Shown piece by piece: positions 38,142 through 46,577 of a stretch of DNA of 64,000 bases. Origin of the DNA: Pandoraea sputorum (lineage in GTDB: Bacteria > Pseudomonadota > Gammaproteobacteria > Burkholderiales > Burkholderiaceae); assembly GCF_000814845.2 (NCBI RefSeq), contig NZ_CP010431.2, positions 3,348,001 through 3,412,000 on the forward strand, given 5' to 3'. Below the pieces are notes generated by a model. That model saw nothing but the letters and a program-made list of their open reading frames with translations, was not told the origin of the DNA and searched no databases. Each line of letters opens with the position of its first letter. The first letter of the stretch is position 1. Position numbers and translations under genes: made by a program.

Positions 38142-39290
38142 TTACGCCTGATCGGCTTGCATCTGCGCCCAGATCGCGGAGAGCATCGACGCGCCGAGGG
38201 CCGCACTTCGCGCACCACTCCAACCGACTTGCGAATCGGGTCGGTTGGCGTTGTCCTTGAACGGCATCTCAAGGGTGAGCGACAGGCACCCGAAGCGATG
38301 CGCCACCCACTTCGACGCCAGCTTGAGCGACTCCATGCCGTGCTTGCCCGGGGGGTAGCCGAACTTGTCCTGGAAGTCGAGGCTCGCCGCCTTGAAGCGC
38401 TCGCTGAACGCCCTCTCGCGTGCCAGCACCGCCTCCGTGCCCCATTCGACACCGTCGTTACCCGCCAGGAAAACGTAGGGCAGCGCTTCGTCGCCGTGGA
38501 TGTCGAAGAACATGTCGCAACCGGTCGCTTCAATGGCCGCGCGCACGTGATGCACTTCGGGACTACGCACGAGGTCCGGCTCAAGCCATTCGCGGTTGAG
38601 GTTCGCGCCCGTCGCATTGGTACGCAGATTGCCGCGCGCCGAACCGTCCGGATTCATGTTCGGCACGACGTGGAACACCGCTTCGTCGAGCAAAGCCGTC
38701 GCGAGCGGATCGCCGGCCCAGTCCCCCGCACCGAGCAAACGACGCAGCATACCTTCCACGAACCACTCCGCCATCGTCTCGCCGGGGTGCTGACGCGCAA
38801 TCACCCAGATATTGCGTTTGCCCGCGCGCGGCTCGCCCACCGTGAGCAACGTCATGTCGCGCCCGTCGACGGTCTGCCCCAGCGAGCGCGAACTCACTCG
38901 CGACGAATTCTGAGCGGTGCCGAGCAACGCCAGATGACGCTCCTCCGCATACGGCTCGAAATACGCGAGATAGACGCTGTCGTGTTCGGGTGTGAAGGCC
39001 ACCGTCATCACTTGCCCGTCGTAAGACGTCGGCACGCGAAACCACGTCACACGGTCGTACGACGCCACCGCGCGATAGTTCTCCCAGCCGCGCGGATAGG
39101 ACGTTTGCCCCGCGTTGTCGAAAACGATGCGGCACGGCGTCCCCCCCACCCCCTGCACGCGGAAATGGAACCACTGCGCGAACTCGGCCGCGCCATCTTG
39201 TGCGATGCGCACATGGATATCGTCGGCGCGCTCGGCGCTCACCACATGGATGGCGCCGCTGTCGAATCGGCTGCTGATTTGGACGGTCAT
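38142..39290 (-). CDS. M14-family carboxypeptidase (cytosolic carboxypeptidase-like)
   Basis: A 382-residue zinc peptidase. An N-terminal beta-sandwich domain of about 120 residues (FAQWFHFRVQGV, YRAVASYDRVTWFRVPTSYD) precedes a metallocarboxypeptidase domain. The latter has HPGETMAEW (zinc ligands His168 and Glu171), FFDIHGDEALPYVFLAGNDG (third ligand His265) and the catalytic Glu in TLEMPFKDN. This architecture is that of AGTPBP1/Nna1-like enzymes, which in eukaryotes remove glutamates from tubulin tails; bacterial substrates are unknown. No signal peptide, so it is cytosolic. It follows yaaA on the same strand but is separated by a terminator. Confidence 0.88.
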   Translation of the reverse strand: MTVQISSRFDSGAIHVVSAERADDIHVRIAQDGAAEFAQWFHFRVQGVGGTPCRIVFDNAGQTSYPRGWENYRAVASYDRVTWFRVPTSYDGQVMTVAFTPEHDSVYLAYFEPYAEERHLALLGTAQNSSRVSSRSLGQTVDGRDMTLLTVGEPRAGKRNIWVIARQHPGETMAEWFVEGMLRRLLGAGDWAGDPLATALLDEAVFHVVPNMNPDGSARGNLRTNATGANLNREWLEPDLVRSPEVHHVRAAIEATGCDMFFDIHGDEALPYVFLAGNDGVEWGTEAVLARERAFSERFKAASLDFQDKFGYPPGKHGMESLKLASKWVAHRFGCLSLTLEMPFKDNANRPDSQVGWSGARSAALGASMLSAIWAQMQADQA

Positions 39291-39305
39291 GACGGATCTC
39301 GCTGG

Positions 39306-39339
39306 CGAAAATGAAAAGCCCCGGGATCTTGCCCGGGGC
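39306..39339 (-). terminator. Rho-independent terminator after yaaA
   Basis: On the minus strand GCCCCGGG-CAAGAT-CCCGGGGC is followed by TTTTCATTTT. The T-run ends about 15 bp before the peptidase ATG. Confidence 0.85.
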
Positions 39340-39355
39340 GGGGGACAGGCGGGCG

Positions 39356-40135
39356 TCAGGCCACGCGACGGCGGAACACCCAGAGCGAATCGTTCGACAC
39401 GCTGTCGTCGAACGCGTAGCCCTCGGTATCGAACGCCTTGAGTTGCTGCACGTCGGTCACTCCACGCTCGATGGCGTAACGCGCCATCAGTCCGCGCGCG
39501 CGCTTGGCGTAAAAGCTGATGATCTTGTACTTACCGCTCTTCCAGTCTTCGAACACGGGCGTAATGACGGGCGCATTGACCAGACGGCGTTTGACGACCT
39601 TGAAGTACTCCTCGGACGCCAGATTCACGAGCACACGGCGCGCTTCGCTATGCTCGGCGAGCGACGCATTGATCGTCTGCGTGACACGCTCGCCCCAGAA
39701 GGCATACAGATCGCGGCCGCGCTTGTTCACGAAACGCGTACCCATCTCGAGACGGTACGGTTGGAGCAGATCGAGCGGACGCAACACGCCGTACAGACCC
39801 GACAGGATACGCAGATGCTTCTGCGCGAAGTCGAGCTGCGTCGCGTCGAGCGTGCGGGCGGAGAGACCTTCGTAGACGTCGCCGTTAAAGGCGAGCACGG
39901 CTTGTTTGGCGTTGGACGTATCGAAGCGCGGCGACCATTCGGCGTAGCGCGTCGCGTTAAGCGCGGCGAGCGGGTCGGAAATGCTCATCAGCGAGCCGAC
40001 CTGCGCCGGGCTCAGTTCGCGCAAGCCCTCGATCAATTCGGCAGCGTCGTCGACGAACTGAGGCACGGTGTGCGTGCTCACGTGCGGCGGCGTTTCGTAG
40101 TCGAGCGATTTGGCCGGCGAGAGAACAATTATCAT
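39356..40135 (-). CDS. yaaA: Peroxide-stress protein YaaA (DUF328/UPF0246)
   Basis: A 259-residue protein starting [16 protein letters not shown] and containing [24 protein letters not shown] and [10 protein letters not shown], all family signatures. In E. coli YaaA lowers free iron and protects DNA from hydrogen peroxide. It overlaps no neighbour but lies head-to-head with the PIN-domain gene, 58 bp apart. Confidence 0.93.
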   Translation of the reverse strand: MIIVLSPAKSLDYETPPHVSTHTVPQFVDDAAELIEGLRELSPAQVGSLMSISDPLAALNATRYAEWSPRFDTSNAKQAVLAFNGDVYEGLSARTLDATQLDFAQKHLRILSGLYGVLRPLDLLQPYRLEMGTRFVNKRGRDLYAFWGERVTQTINASLAEHSEARRVLVNLASEEYFKVVKRRLVNAPVITPVFEDWKSGKYKIISFYAKRARGLMARYAIERGVTDVQQLKAFDTEGYAFDDSVSNDSLWVFRRRVA

Positions 40136-40193
40136 ATCGGGTGAGGCGTTCCTGCCTGCGCAGGAAATTAACGTAAAACCGTCATTCTATCCA

Positions 40194-40706
40194 ATGCTTC
40201 AAAACGCTGTTGCCACGCCCGCCGAGCGGGCCTTCGCCGAGCATCTCGACACCCTCGCCACACCACCGCGCGTGGTGCTCGACACCAATGTCTGGATCGA
40301 TCTGCTCGTCTTCGACGACCCGATTGCCCGCCCCGTGCGCGATGCGCTCGTCGAGCACCGTCTCATCGCCCTTATGGCCCAGCGGTGTCGCGACGAACTG
40401 GCTGTCGTGCTGACCTACCCTCAATTTGCCTCGCGTGAGATCGACAACGACGCCGCCCTCGCGTGGGTCGATGCGCACACGCACCGAATCGTTGTCCCGG
40501 ACGATGCCGCACCGCCTGCACAACTGCCACTCTGCCGCGACCGGGACGATCAGAAATTCCTCGAAGCGGCACGCGACGGACACGCGCACTGGCTCGTCAG
40601 CAAGGACAAGGCAGTACTGAAGCTGCGTAGCCGGGTGACGCGCCAGTTCGGCTTTCGCATTGTGACGGCAAGCGCATTTACGTCATTGCTCGTAATTGGC
40701 GGTTAG
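40194..40706 (+). CDS. PIN-domain protein, COG1569-type putative toxin
   Basis: A 170-residue PIN-domain nuclease candidate with the acidic residues that bind Mg: LDTNVWIDLLV (first Asp), the central ELAVVL, DRDDQKFLEAA and VSKDKAVL. Such proteins are VapC-like RNases. There is no small antitoxin gene before or after it on the same strand, so it appears to be a solo PIN protein. ATG 40194 (MLQNAVATPAERAFAEHL) is the natural start; longer reading runs into the yaaA promoter region. Confidence 0.83.
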   Translation: MLQNAVATPAERAFAEHLDTLATPPRVVLDTNVWIDLLVFDDPIARPVRDALVEHRLIALMAQRCRDELAVVLTYPQFASREIDNDAALAWVDAHTHRIVVPDDAAPPAQLPLCRDRDDQKFLEAARDGHAHWLVSKDKAVLKLRSRVTRQFGFRIVTASAFTSLLVIGG

Positions 40707-40802
40707 GCGGGCGACTGAGCGGGCAGTTAATCGCCCCCACCCGCAGGCAGGGCGCGACGGCGGTAGAATGACGGCCTGATCACTGCCTCGTCCATCGTTA
40801 AC

Positions 40803-41990
40803 ATGAACGCGCCTCACACTGGATCCACCACGCCTGCGCTGGTTGCCCCGCCGCTCGCGTCGCGTCTGCCGAACGTCGGCACCACCATTTTCACCGTCAT
40901 GTCGGCGCTCGCTGCCGAGAAGCAAGCGGTGAATCTGGGTCAGGGCTTCCCCGATTTCTCGTGCGATCCGAAGATCGTCGACGCCGTGGCACGCGCCATG
41001 CGCGAAGACCACAACCAATACCCGCCGATGGCTGGCGTGCCCGCACTGCGTCAGGCCATCGCGGACAAGATCGGCAAGCTTTACGGACAGCACTACGACT
41101 GGAACACCGAAATCACGGTGACGGCCGGTGCGACGCAGGCGTTGCTGACGGCGATTCTCGCCACCGTGCATCCGGGCGACGAAGTGATCGTGTTCGAGCC
41201 GACGTACGACAGCTACGTACCGTCGATCGAGCTGGCTGGCGGCAAGCCGGTGTTCATCACACTCGAAGCCCCTGAGTTCCGTATTCCGTTCGACAAGCTG
41301 GCTGCGGCCATCACGCCGCGTACGCGTTTGATCCTGTTCAACACGCCGCACAACCCGAGCGGTACGGTGTGGCATGAGCAGGACCTCGTGAAGTTGTCCG
41401 AGATCGTGGCGGGCACCGACATTCTGCTGATCTCGGACGAGGTCTACGAACACATGGTGTACGACGGCAAGCGTCACGAGAGCGTGGCACGCCACCCGGA
41501 GCTAGCGCGCCGTAGCTTCATCGTGTCGAGCTTCGGCAAGACGTATCACGTCACGGGTTGGAAGGTCGGTTTCGTGGCCGCGCCGGCCGCCTTGTCCGCA
41601 GAATTCCGCAAGGTGCATCAGTTCAACGTGTTCACCGTGAACACGCCGATGCAGGTCGGTCTGGCCGACTACATGCGCGATCCGTCGCCGTATCTCGAAC
41701 TGGCTGGCTTTTATCAGAAGAAGCGCGATCTGTTCCGCGAAGGTCTGGCCGGTACGCGCTTCAAGCTGCTGCCGTGCGAAGGCACCTACTTCCAGTGTGT
41801 GGACTACAGCGCGATCAGCGATATGAGTGAAGCCGATTTCGCGCTGTGGCTGACGGGCGAAATCGGTGTGGCCGCCATTCCGGTCTCGGCGTTCTATCAC
41901 CAGCCGCATGAATCGGGCGTGGTGCGCTTTTGCTTCGCGAAGCAAGACGACACGCTGCGTGAAGCACTCACGCGTCTGGCGAAGATCTGA
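40803..41990 (+). CDS. PLP-dependent aminotransferase (methionine aminotransferase/YbdL type)
   Basis: A 395-residue class I aminotransferase. The PLP lysine is about residue 246 in SSFGKTYHVTGWKVGF, with NLGQGFPDF near the N-terminus and NTPHNPSGTVW and ISDEVYEHMVYDG in the middle. The GKTYHVTGWK form of the motif is typical of YbdL-like enzymes acting on methionine and of related kynurenine aminotransferases; the substrate is inferred. It ends before a bidirectional terminator shared with the GST gene. Confidence 0.88.
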   Translation: MNAPHTGSTTPALVAPPLASRLPNVGTTIFTVMSALAAEKQAVNLGQGFPDFSCDPKIVDAVARAMREDHNQYPPMAGVPALRQAIADKIGKLYGQHYDWNTEITVTAGATQALLTAILATVHPGDEVIVFEPTYDSYVPSIELAGGKPVFITLEAPEFRIPFDKLAAAITPRTRLILFNTPHNPSGTVWHEQDLVKLSEIVAGTDILLISDEVYEHMVYDGKRHESVARHPELARRSFIVSSFGKTYHVTGWKVGFVAAPAALSAEFRKVHQFNVFTVNTPMQVGLADYMRDPSPYLELAGFYQKKRDLFREGLAGTRFKLLPCEGTYFQCVDYSAISDMSEADFALWLTGEIGVAAIPVSAFYHQPHESGVVRFCFAKQDDTLREALTRLAKI

Positions 41991-42032
41991 GCACGACGCC
42001 GGGCGCCCGGTCCCACCGGGTCGCCCAAACGA

Positions 42033-42071
42033 AAACGGCCGACATCCCCTGGATGGCGGCCGTTTCGTTTT
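42033..42071. terminator. Bidirectional terminator
   Basis: AAACGGCCG and CGGCCGTTT form a 9-bp stem with a 15-base loop between two convergent genes. On the plus strand it is followed by CGTTTTTA; on the minus strand by TCGTTT. Confidence 0.75.
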
Positions 42072-42086
42072 TACGGTCGAATCAGC

Positions 42087-42734
42087 TTACCCGGCCTTCT
42101 TCGCCTGCTGATAAGCCTTCTGCTCGGCGCGCACGCGCTGGAACGATTCACGCTCGGCGAGTCGCTTCGTGTACGCCTTCCAGTCGATATCGGCGGCTTG
42201 CAGGAAGTCCTCGCCATAGACGGCTTGCGTCGCCATTCCGAGAATCGGCAGATGGATACCGGCTGCGATGTCGGCCATCGTGAACGTGTCGCCCGCGACG
42301 TACGGTGCGAATTTCGCGAGGCGCTTGAAGGCGACGATGTTCCGGCGCAGCAGCTTCTCCGTGCGGCTGCGTGTGCCTTCCGACGCCGTGCCGCCAAAGA
42401 ATGCCTGCCCGTAGACTTCACGCACCACCAGTTCCAGATGCAGTTCCAGCATCGTGAGCAGCTCACGTTCCTTGGCCTGTCGCCACGGATCGCTGGAGAA
42501 GAGCGCCGGCGTCGGATGCGTCACCTCAAGGTAATCGCAGATCACCTGCGACTCCGACAGGAAACCTTGTTCCGTTTGCAGATACGGAACCTTGCCGAGC
42601 GGCGAGCATTGCAGCAGCGGCTCGTCCTGACACGGGATGGATTCGGACTCTTCGAAGGGCACGCCCTTCTCGTACAGCACAACCTTAACCTTGTTGTAAT
42701 AGTTGCTTACCGGAAAGCCGTACAGCTTCAACAT
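42087..42734 (-). CDS. Glutathione S-transferase family protein
   Basis: A 215-residue GST. The N-terminal thioredoxin-like domain reads MLKLYGFPVSNYYNKVKVVLYEKGVPFEE and SPLGKVPYLQTEQGFLSESQVICDYLE, including the cis-Pro and ESQ glutathione contacts. An all-alpha C-terminal domain has TMADIAAGI. Ser10 is the likely glutathione-activating residue. The frame stays open for 150 more codons upstream, but ATG 42734 has GGGAG six bases before it and is the family start. The role (detoxification or thiol exchange) is not indicated by context. Confidence 0.88.
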   Translation of the reverse strand: MLKLYGFPVSNYYNKVKVVLYEKGVPFEESESIPCQDEPLLQCSPLGKVPYLQTEQGFLSESQVICDYLEVTHPTPALFSSDPWRQAKERELLTMLELHLELVVREVYGQAFFGGTASEGTRSRTEKLLRRNIVAFKRLAKFAPYVAGDTFTMADIAAGIHLPILGMATQAVYGEDFLQAADIDWKAYTKRLAERESFQRVRAEQKAYQQAKKAG

Positions 42735-42755
42735 GATGTCTCCCATGTGAGTGAG

Positions 42756-42775
42756 CCGGTGGACGCGTCCACCGG
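42756..42775. promoter_or_regulatory. 20-bp perfect palindrome upstream of the GST gene
   Basis: CCGGTGGACGCGTCCACCGG reads the same on both strands. It lies 22 bp before the GST ATG, so it is probably in its leader. It could be a repressor operator, or a hairpin in the mRNA close to the ribosome site. Confidence 0.5.
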
Positions 42776-43009
42776 TTACCGGAAGTGTACCGGCACGCCC
42801 TAGCCATGCGTGAATTGAATTCAACCGCAGACGTCCCGAATTCCGGCGCTCGGCCAGTGCGCATGCCCCTCCCGATCGCAGGACGGGCATCCACGTCATC
42901 GACCGCCCAGCGGAACAAGCGCTGGCAACGGCGGCGAGATCAGCGACAATAGCCGCAATGCGTTTTGGGCATCGGTTTGCATCGTCTGTCGATTGGTCAG
43001 GAAATTCAT

Positions 43010-43038
43010 TTCCCGACCGACCGGTCGGACGATAGAAT
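43010..43038 (+). promoter_or_regulatory. Probable promoter of the acyl-CoA cluster with a TetR-like operator in its spacer
   Basis: TTCCCG (weak -35), a 17-bp spacer, and TAGAAT (5/6 -10). The spacer contains the perfect 12-bp palindrome CCGACCGGTCGG (43017-43028), the core of many TetR/AcrR-family operators, including regulators of beta-oxidation genes. It is placed to block RNA polymerase. The regulator gene is not in the window. Confidence 0.55.
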
Positions 43039-43183
43039 GGCAAGTCGCGCGCACTCAGTGCCTGGTTAGCGACTCGATAATGCCTCGATAGCACATGTTT
43101 AAACCGGATCAGGGCTCGCGCAGCCCCTGAGCGCTGACAAAATACCGATCGACGACATCGACACCAACTTCGAGACACTCCGA

Positions 43184-44749
43184 ATGACTGCATCCCCCTC
43201 GTCTTCCTCGTCCAACGTCCCGGCCGCTGCCAGCCAGGCCATCGACGTTCTGGGCATCGTCGGCGCCGGCGCCATGGGGCGTGGCATCGCTCAGATCGCC
43301 GCGCAAGCCGGTCTGACGGTCAAGCTATACGACACCAACGCCGCCGCCGTGCAAGCCGCGCTGGGTGCCCTGCGCGACACGCTGGACAAGCTCGCCTCCA
43401 AGGGCAAGATCGACGCGGCGAGCGTCGATGCGACGATGGGACGTCTGCGCGCGTGCAACGCGCTGGAGGATCTGGCGGATTGCCAACTCGTCGTCGAGGC
43501 GATCATCGAGAAAATCGAGATCAAGCGCGACCTCTTCCGCGCGCTCGAAGGCATCGTTGCCGCCGATGCGATTCTGGCGTCCAACACGTCGTCGCTGTCG
43601 ATTACGGCGATTGCGGCGGCGTGCGAGCGTCCCGAGCGCGTGGCGGGCTATCACTTCTTCAACCCGGTGCCGCTCATGAAGGTGGTCGAAGTCATCGACG
43701 GCCTGCGCACCGCGCCGGAAGTCGGCGACGCGCTGCTCGCCCTCGGCCAGCGCATGGGCCACACGGCCGTGCGTTGCAAGGACATGCCGGGCTTCATCGT
43801 CAACCACGCCGGGCGCGGCATGAACACCGAAGGCCTGCGCGTGGCGAGCGAAGGCGTGGCGAGCTTTGCGGACATCGACCGCATCCTGCGCGAGCAGGCA
43901 GGCTTCCGCCTCGGCACGTTCGAACTCCTCGACCTCACGGCGCTCGATGTCTCGCACCCCGTGATGGAGTCGATCTATCACCAGTTCTACGAAGAAGCCC
44001 GCTTCCGTCCGTCGCCGATCACCGCTGTACGCTTCGCGGGCGGACTGCTCGGGCGCAAGGTCGGCGAAGGCTTCTATCGCTATGTCGACGGCAAGCAGCA
44101 GGTGCCGCCCGAAGCCCCCGCGCCGGATGCGCTGCCCGCGAGCGTGTGGGTAAGCCGCGCGGATACACGCGGCTTCGCGGCGGTCGTCGAGCTGCTGGGT
44201 GCGACGGGTGTGACCATCGAAAGCGGTGAGACGCCGTCCGAGACGGCCCTGATCGTCGTCACGCCGCTCGGCTTCGACGCCACGACGTGCGCCGTCGAAC
44301 AGGGTCTGGACGCGACGCGCACCGTCGCCATCGACACGCTGCTGCCGCTCGCTGGCGCGAAGCGTCACACGCTGATGACCACCCCCGTGACGACCGCCGA
44401 CGCGCGCAACGCCGCCCATGCGCTGTTCGCCCACGGCGGCACGCCCGTGACGGTGATCCGCGACTCGGCCGGGTTCGTCGCACAACGCGTGATCGCCACC
44501 ATCGTGAACATCGGTGCCGATATCGCGCAGCAACGCATCGCGACGCCGGGCGACATCGACCGCGCCGTCACGCTGGGTCTCGGTTACGCCAAAGGACCGC
44601 TTGCGTTAGGCGACGCCGTCGGCGCGCGTCAGTTGCTCACGGTCCTGCGTAATCTGCAATCGTTCTACGGCGACCAGCGTTATCGTCCGTCGCCGTGGCT
44701 CACGCGTCGCGCGCAACTCGGCGTGTCCCTGCTCACCGAAGAAGCGTAA
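43184..44749 (+). CDS. 3-hydroxyacyl-CoA dehydrogenase (PaaH/PaaC type, duplicated C-terminal domain)
   Basis: A 521-residue NAD-dependent dehydrogenase. The Rossmann motif GIVGAGAMGRGIAQIAAQAG lies at about residues 24-43. The catalytic His is in YHFFNPVPLMKVVEVI, followed by a dehydrogenase C-terminal domain. A second substrate-binding-type half (SAGFVAQRVIATIVNIGADIAQ to LGLGYAKGPLALGDAVG) follows after residue 320. Length and layout match PaaH-like enzymes of the phenylacetate pathway. The neighbours lack other paa genes, so a general acyl-CoA role is equally likely. It is the first gene of the cluster. Confidence 0.92.
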   Translation: MTASPSSSSSNVPAAASQAIDVLGIVGAGAMGRGIAQIAAQAGLTVKLYDTNAAAVQAALGALRDTLDKLASKGKIDAASVDATMGRLRACNALEDLADCQLVVEAIIEKIEIKRDLFRALEGIVAADAILASNTSSLSITAIAAACERPERVAGYHFFNPVPLMKVVEVIDGLRTAPEVGDALLALGQRMGHTAVRCKDMPGFIVNHAGRGMNTEGLRVASEGVASFADIDRILREQAGFRLGTFELLDLTALDVSHPVMESIYHQFYEEARFRPSPITAVRFAGGLLGRKVGEGFYRYVDGKQQVPPEAPAPDALPASVWVSRADTRGFAAVVELLGATGVTIESGETPSETALIVVTPLGFDATTCAVEQGLDATRTVAIDTLLPLAGAKRHTLMTTPVTTADARNAAHALFAHGGTPVTVIRDSAGFVAQRVIATIVNIGADIAQQRIATPGDIDRAVTLGLGYAKGPLALGDAVGARQLLTVLRNLQSFYGDQRYRPSPWLTRRAQLGVSLLTEEA

Positions 44750-44764
44750 TCCGGAGACCGACTC

Positions 44765-45544
44765 ATGGCTGCTGAACTGCTCGCCGAACGCGTCGACCAG
44801 ACGCTGGTGCTGACGCTGTCCAATCCCGGCGCGCGCAACGCCCTGCATCCGGACATGTACGCGGCTGGCGTCGAAGCGCTGGCCACGGCCGAGCGCGACG
44901 CATCCGTGCGCGCCGTCGTGCTCACCGGGGCCGACAACTTCTTTTGCGCGGGCGGGAATCTGAACCGCCTGCTGGAAAATCGTCAGAAAGACCCATCCGT
45001 GCAGGCCGCCAGCATCGACGCGCTGGCCGAATGGATCGAGGCGCTGCGTGCGTGCCCGAAGCCGATCATCGCCGCCGTCGAAGGCGCGGCGGCAGGGGCA
45101 GGCTTCTCGCTCGCGCTCGCCTGCGATCTGCTCGTCGCCGCCGACAACGCCAAGTTTGTGATGGCGTATGTCAAAGTCGGCCTGACGCCCGACGGCGGCG
45201 GTTCGTGGTTCCTCTCACAGGCCCTGCCCCGCCCGCTCGCCACCGAGATCCTGCTCGAAGGCAAGCCGGTGTCGGCCGCGCGACTCGCGAACGCAGGACT
45301 CGTCAACCGGGTCGTCGCACCCGGACAGGCCCGCGCCGAAGCACTGAACTGGGCGACGGATCTGGCGCAACTGTCGCCGAACGCCGTCGGCCGCATCAAA
45401 TCGCTCATCGACAGCGGTGCCAGCGAAACGCTGACCTCGCAACTCGGTGCCGAGCGCGATAATTTCGTCGCCTCGCTGCACCATGCCGACGGCCTGGAAG
45501 GAATCAGTGCCTTCCTCGAAAAACGTCCGGCAAAATACCCCTGA
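44765..45544 (+). CDS. Enoyl-CoA hydratase/isomerase family protein
   Basis: A 259-residue crotonase-fold protein: NPGARNALHPDMYAAG, GADNFFCAGGNLNRL (first half of the oxyanion hole), AVEGAAAGAGFSLALACDLLVAA (second half) and YVKVGLTPDGGGSWFL. It resembles proteins annotated as oxepin-CoA hydrolase of the alternative type, and general enoyl-CoA hydratases; sequence alone cannot separate them. It follows the dehydrogenase by 15 bp, with GGAG eight bases before the ATG, so the two are cotranscribed. Confidence 0.9.
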   Translation: MAAELLAERVDQTLVLTLSNPGARNALHPDMYAAGVEALATAERDASVRAVVLTGADNFFCAGGNLNRLLENRQKDPSVQAASIDALAEWIEALRACPKPIIAAVEGAAAGAGFSLALACDLLVAADNAKFVMAYVKVGLTPDGGGSWFLSQALPRPLATEILLEGKPVSAARLANAGLVNRVVAPGQARAEALNWATDLAQLSPNAVGRIKSLIDSGASETLTSQLGAERDNFVASLHHADGLEGISAFLEKRPAKYP

Positions 45545-45684
45545 AACGCGTACCCGCAGAGGGCGTACCCGAACCACTGGCGTGCGCCCTCTCTCTATGC
45601 CCCGGCGCAGCCGCTGGCCACCAAGGCTCGCTAGCCCGCTAGTCCGCTAGTCCGCTGCCCGCATTTGTTCAGGAGAACCCTCGC

Positions 45685-46440
45685 ATGAGTTCACTCGGCC
45701 AACTCGGCGCCCAGACCGGTCCGCTGACCTTCACGCCGTCGGCACGCCGCCGCATCTATCTGATGCGTCACGGCGATGTCACGTATTTCGACGACAGCGG
45801 TCACCCGATCGATGCCGACACCGTCCCGCTCAATGCGCTGGGACGCACGCAGGCCAGCGCCGCCGGACGCGCCTTCGCCGCCGAGAACATCCGCTTTGAC
45901 CGGGTCATCGTGAGCGGCCTGCCGCGCACGCGTGAGACCGCCGAGCGCGTGCTCGCAGAAACCGGACAGGACGTCGAAATCGAGACGTGGCCGTGCTGGC
46001 AGGAAATCCGTGCAGGCAAGATCTCCGACCTCCCCCCCGCCGAACTGGCACAAGCGTTTCTCAGTGCGTTCGACGGTCTGGTGCCGGAAGACACACGCTT
46101 CATGAGCGGCGAATCGGTGCGCGAACTGCTCGACCGCGTCGTGCCGCCGATCGCGGAGCTGCGCGCCGATAAGTCGTGGGACACCGTGCTGCTGGTGTTG
46201 CACGGTGGCGTGAATCGCGCGATTCTGTCGCATGCCCTGCATCCGCTGGGACGCCTCTTCCTCGGCCAGCTCGCCCAGACCCCTGCGTGCATCAATGCGC
46301 TCGACGTCGGCGACAAACCGCAGGACTGGGTGGTGCGCCTGATGAATTTCGCCCCGCCGCAGCCGCTGCATCGCGATAACCGGCTCACGGTCATGGAGAA
46401 GATTTTCGCGTCGTTCGTCCGCACGCGCCAACGCGGCTAA
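45685..46440 (+). CDS. Histidine phosphatase family protein
   Basis: A 251-residue branch-1 histidine phosphatase (phosphoglycerate mutase-like). The catalytic RHG is at residues 28-30 in IYLMRHGDVTYF, and the second His is in VLLVLHGGVNRAIL. SGLPRTRETAERV supplies the phosphate-pocket Arg. AGGAGA precedes the start. Substrate unknown; its place between acyl-CoA genes and the APH kinase suggests a phosphorylated intermediate might be its target. Confidence 0.9.
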   Translation: MSSLGQLGAQTGPLTFTPSARRRIYLMRHGDVTYFDDSGHPIDADTVPLNALGRTQASAAGRAFAAENIRFDRVIVSGLPRTRETAERVLAETGQDVEIETWPCWQEIRAGKISDLPPAELAQAFLSAFDGLVPEDTRFMSGESVRELLDRVVPPIAELRADKSWDTVLLVLHGGVNRAILSHALHPLGRLFLGQLAQTPACINALDVGDKPQDWVVRLMNFAPPQPLHRDNRLTVMEKIFASFVRTRQRG

Positions 46441-46577
46441 ACGACACGCGCCATCGTTATTCGGGGCCGGAGACATCTCTGGCCCATCACGTTCCATAGA
46501 ACGTCGCCGTACAACAGCAAAAGCCGAACCTACGAATCAGTCTCGATCAACGCAGCACCGGAAATGCAGGAGACAGC

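Noticed and set aside
42735-43193. N-terminal extension of the GST frame up to 43193
   Set aside because: The extra 150 codons have no domain and cross the operator/promoter region; ATG 42734 has a good ribosome site and matches the family start.
45600-45684. Short repeats (gctagtcc) upstream of the histidine phosphatase gene
   Set aside because: Two to three imperfect copies in a GC-rich gap, too few for a CRISPR array or a meaningful repeat.
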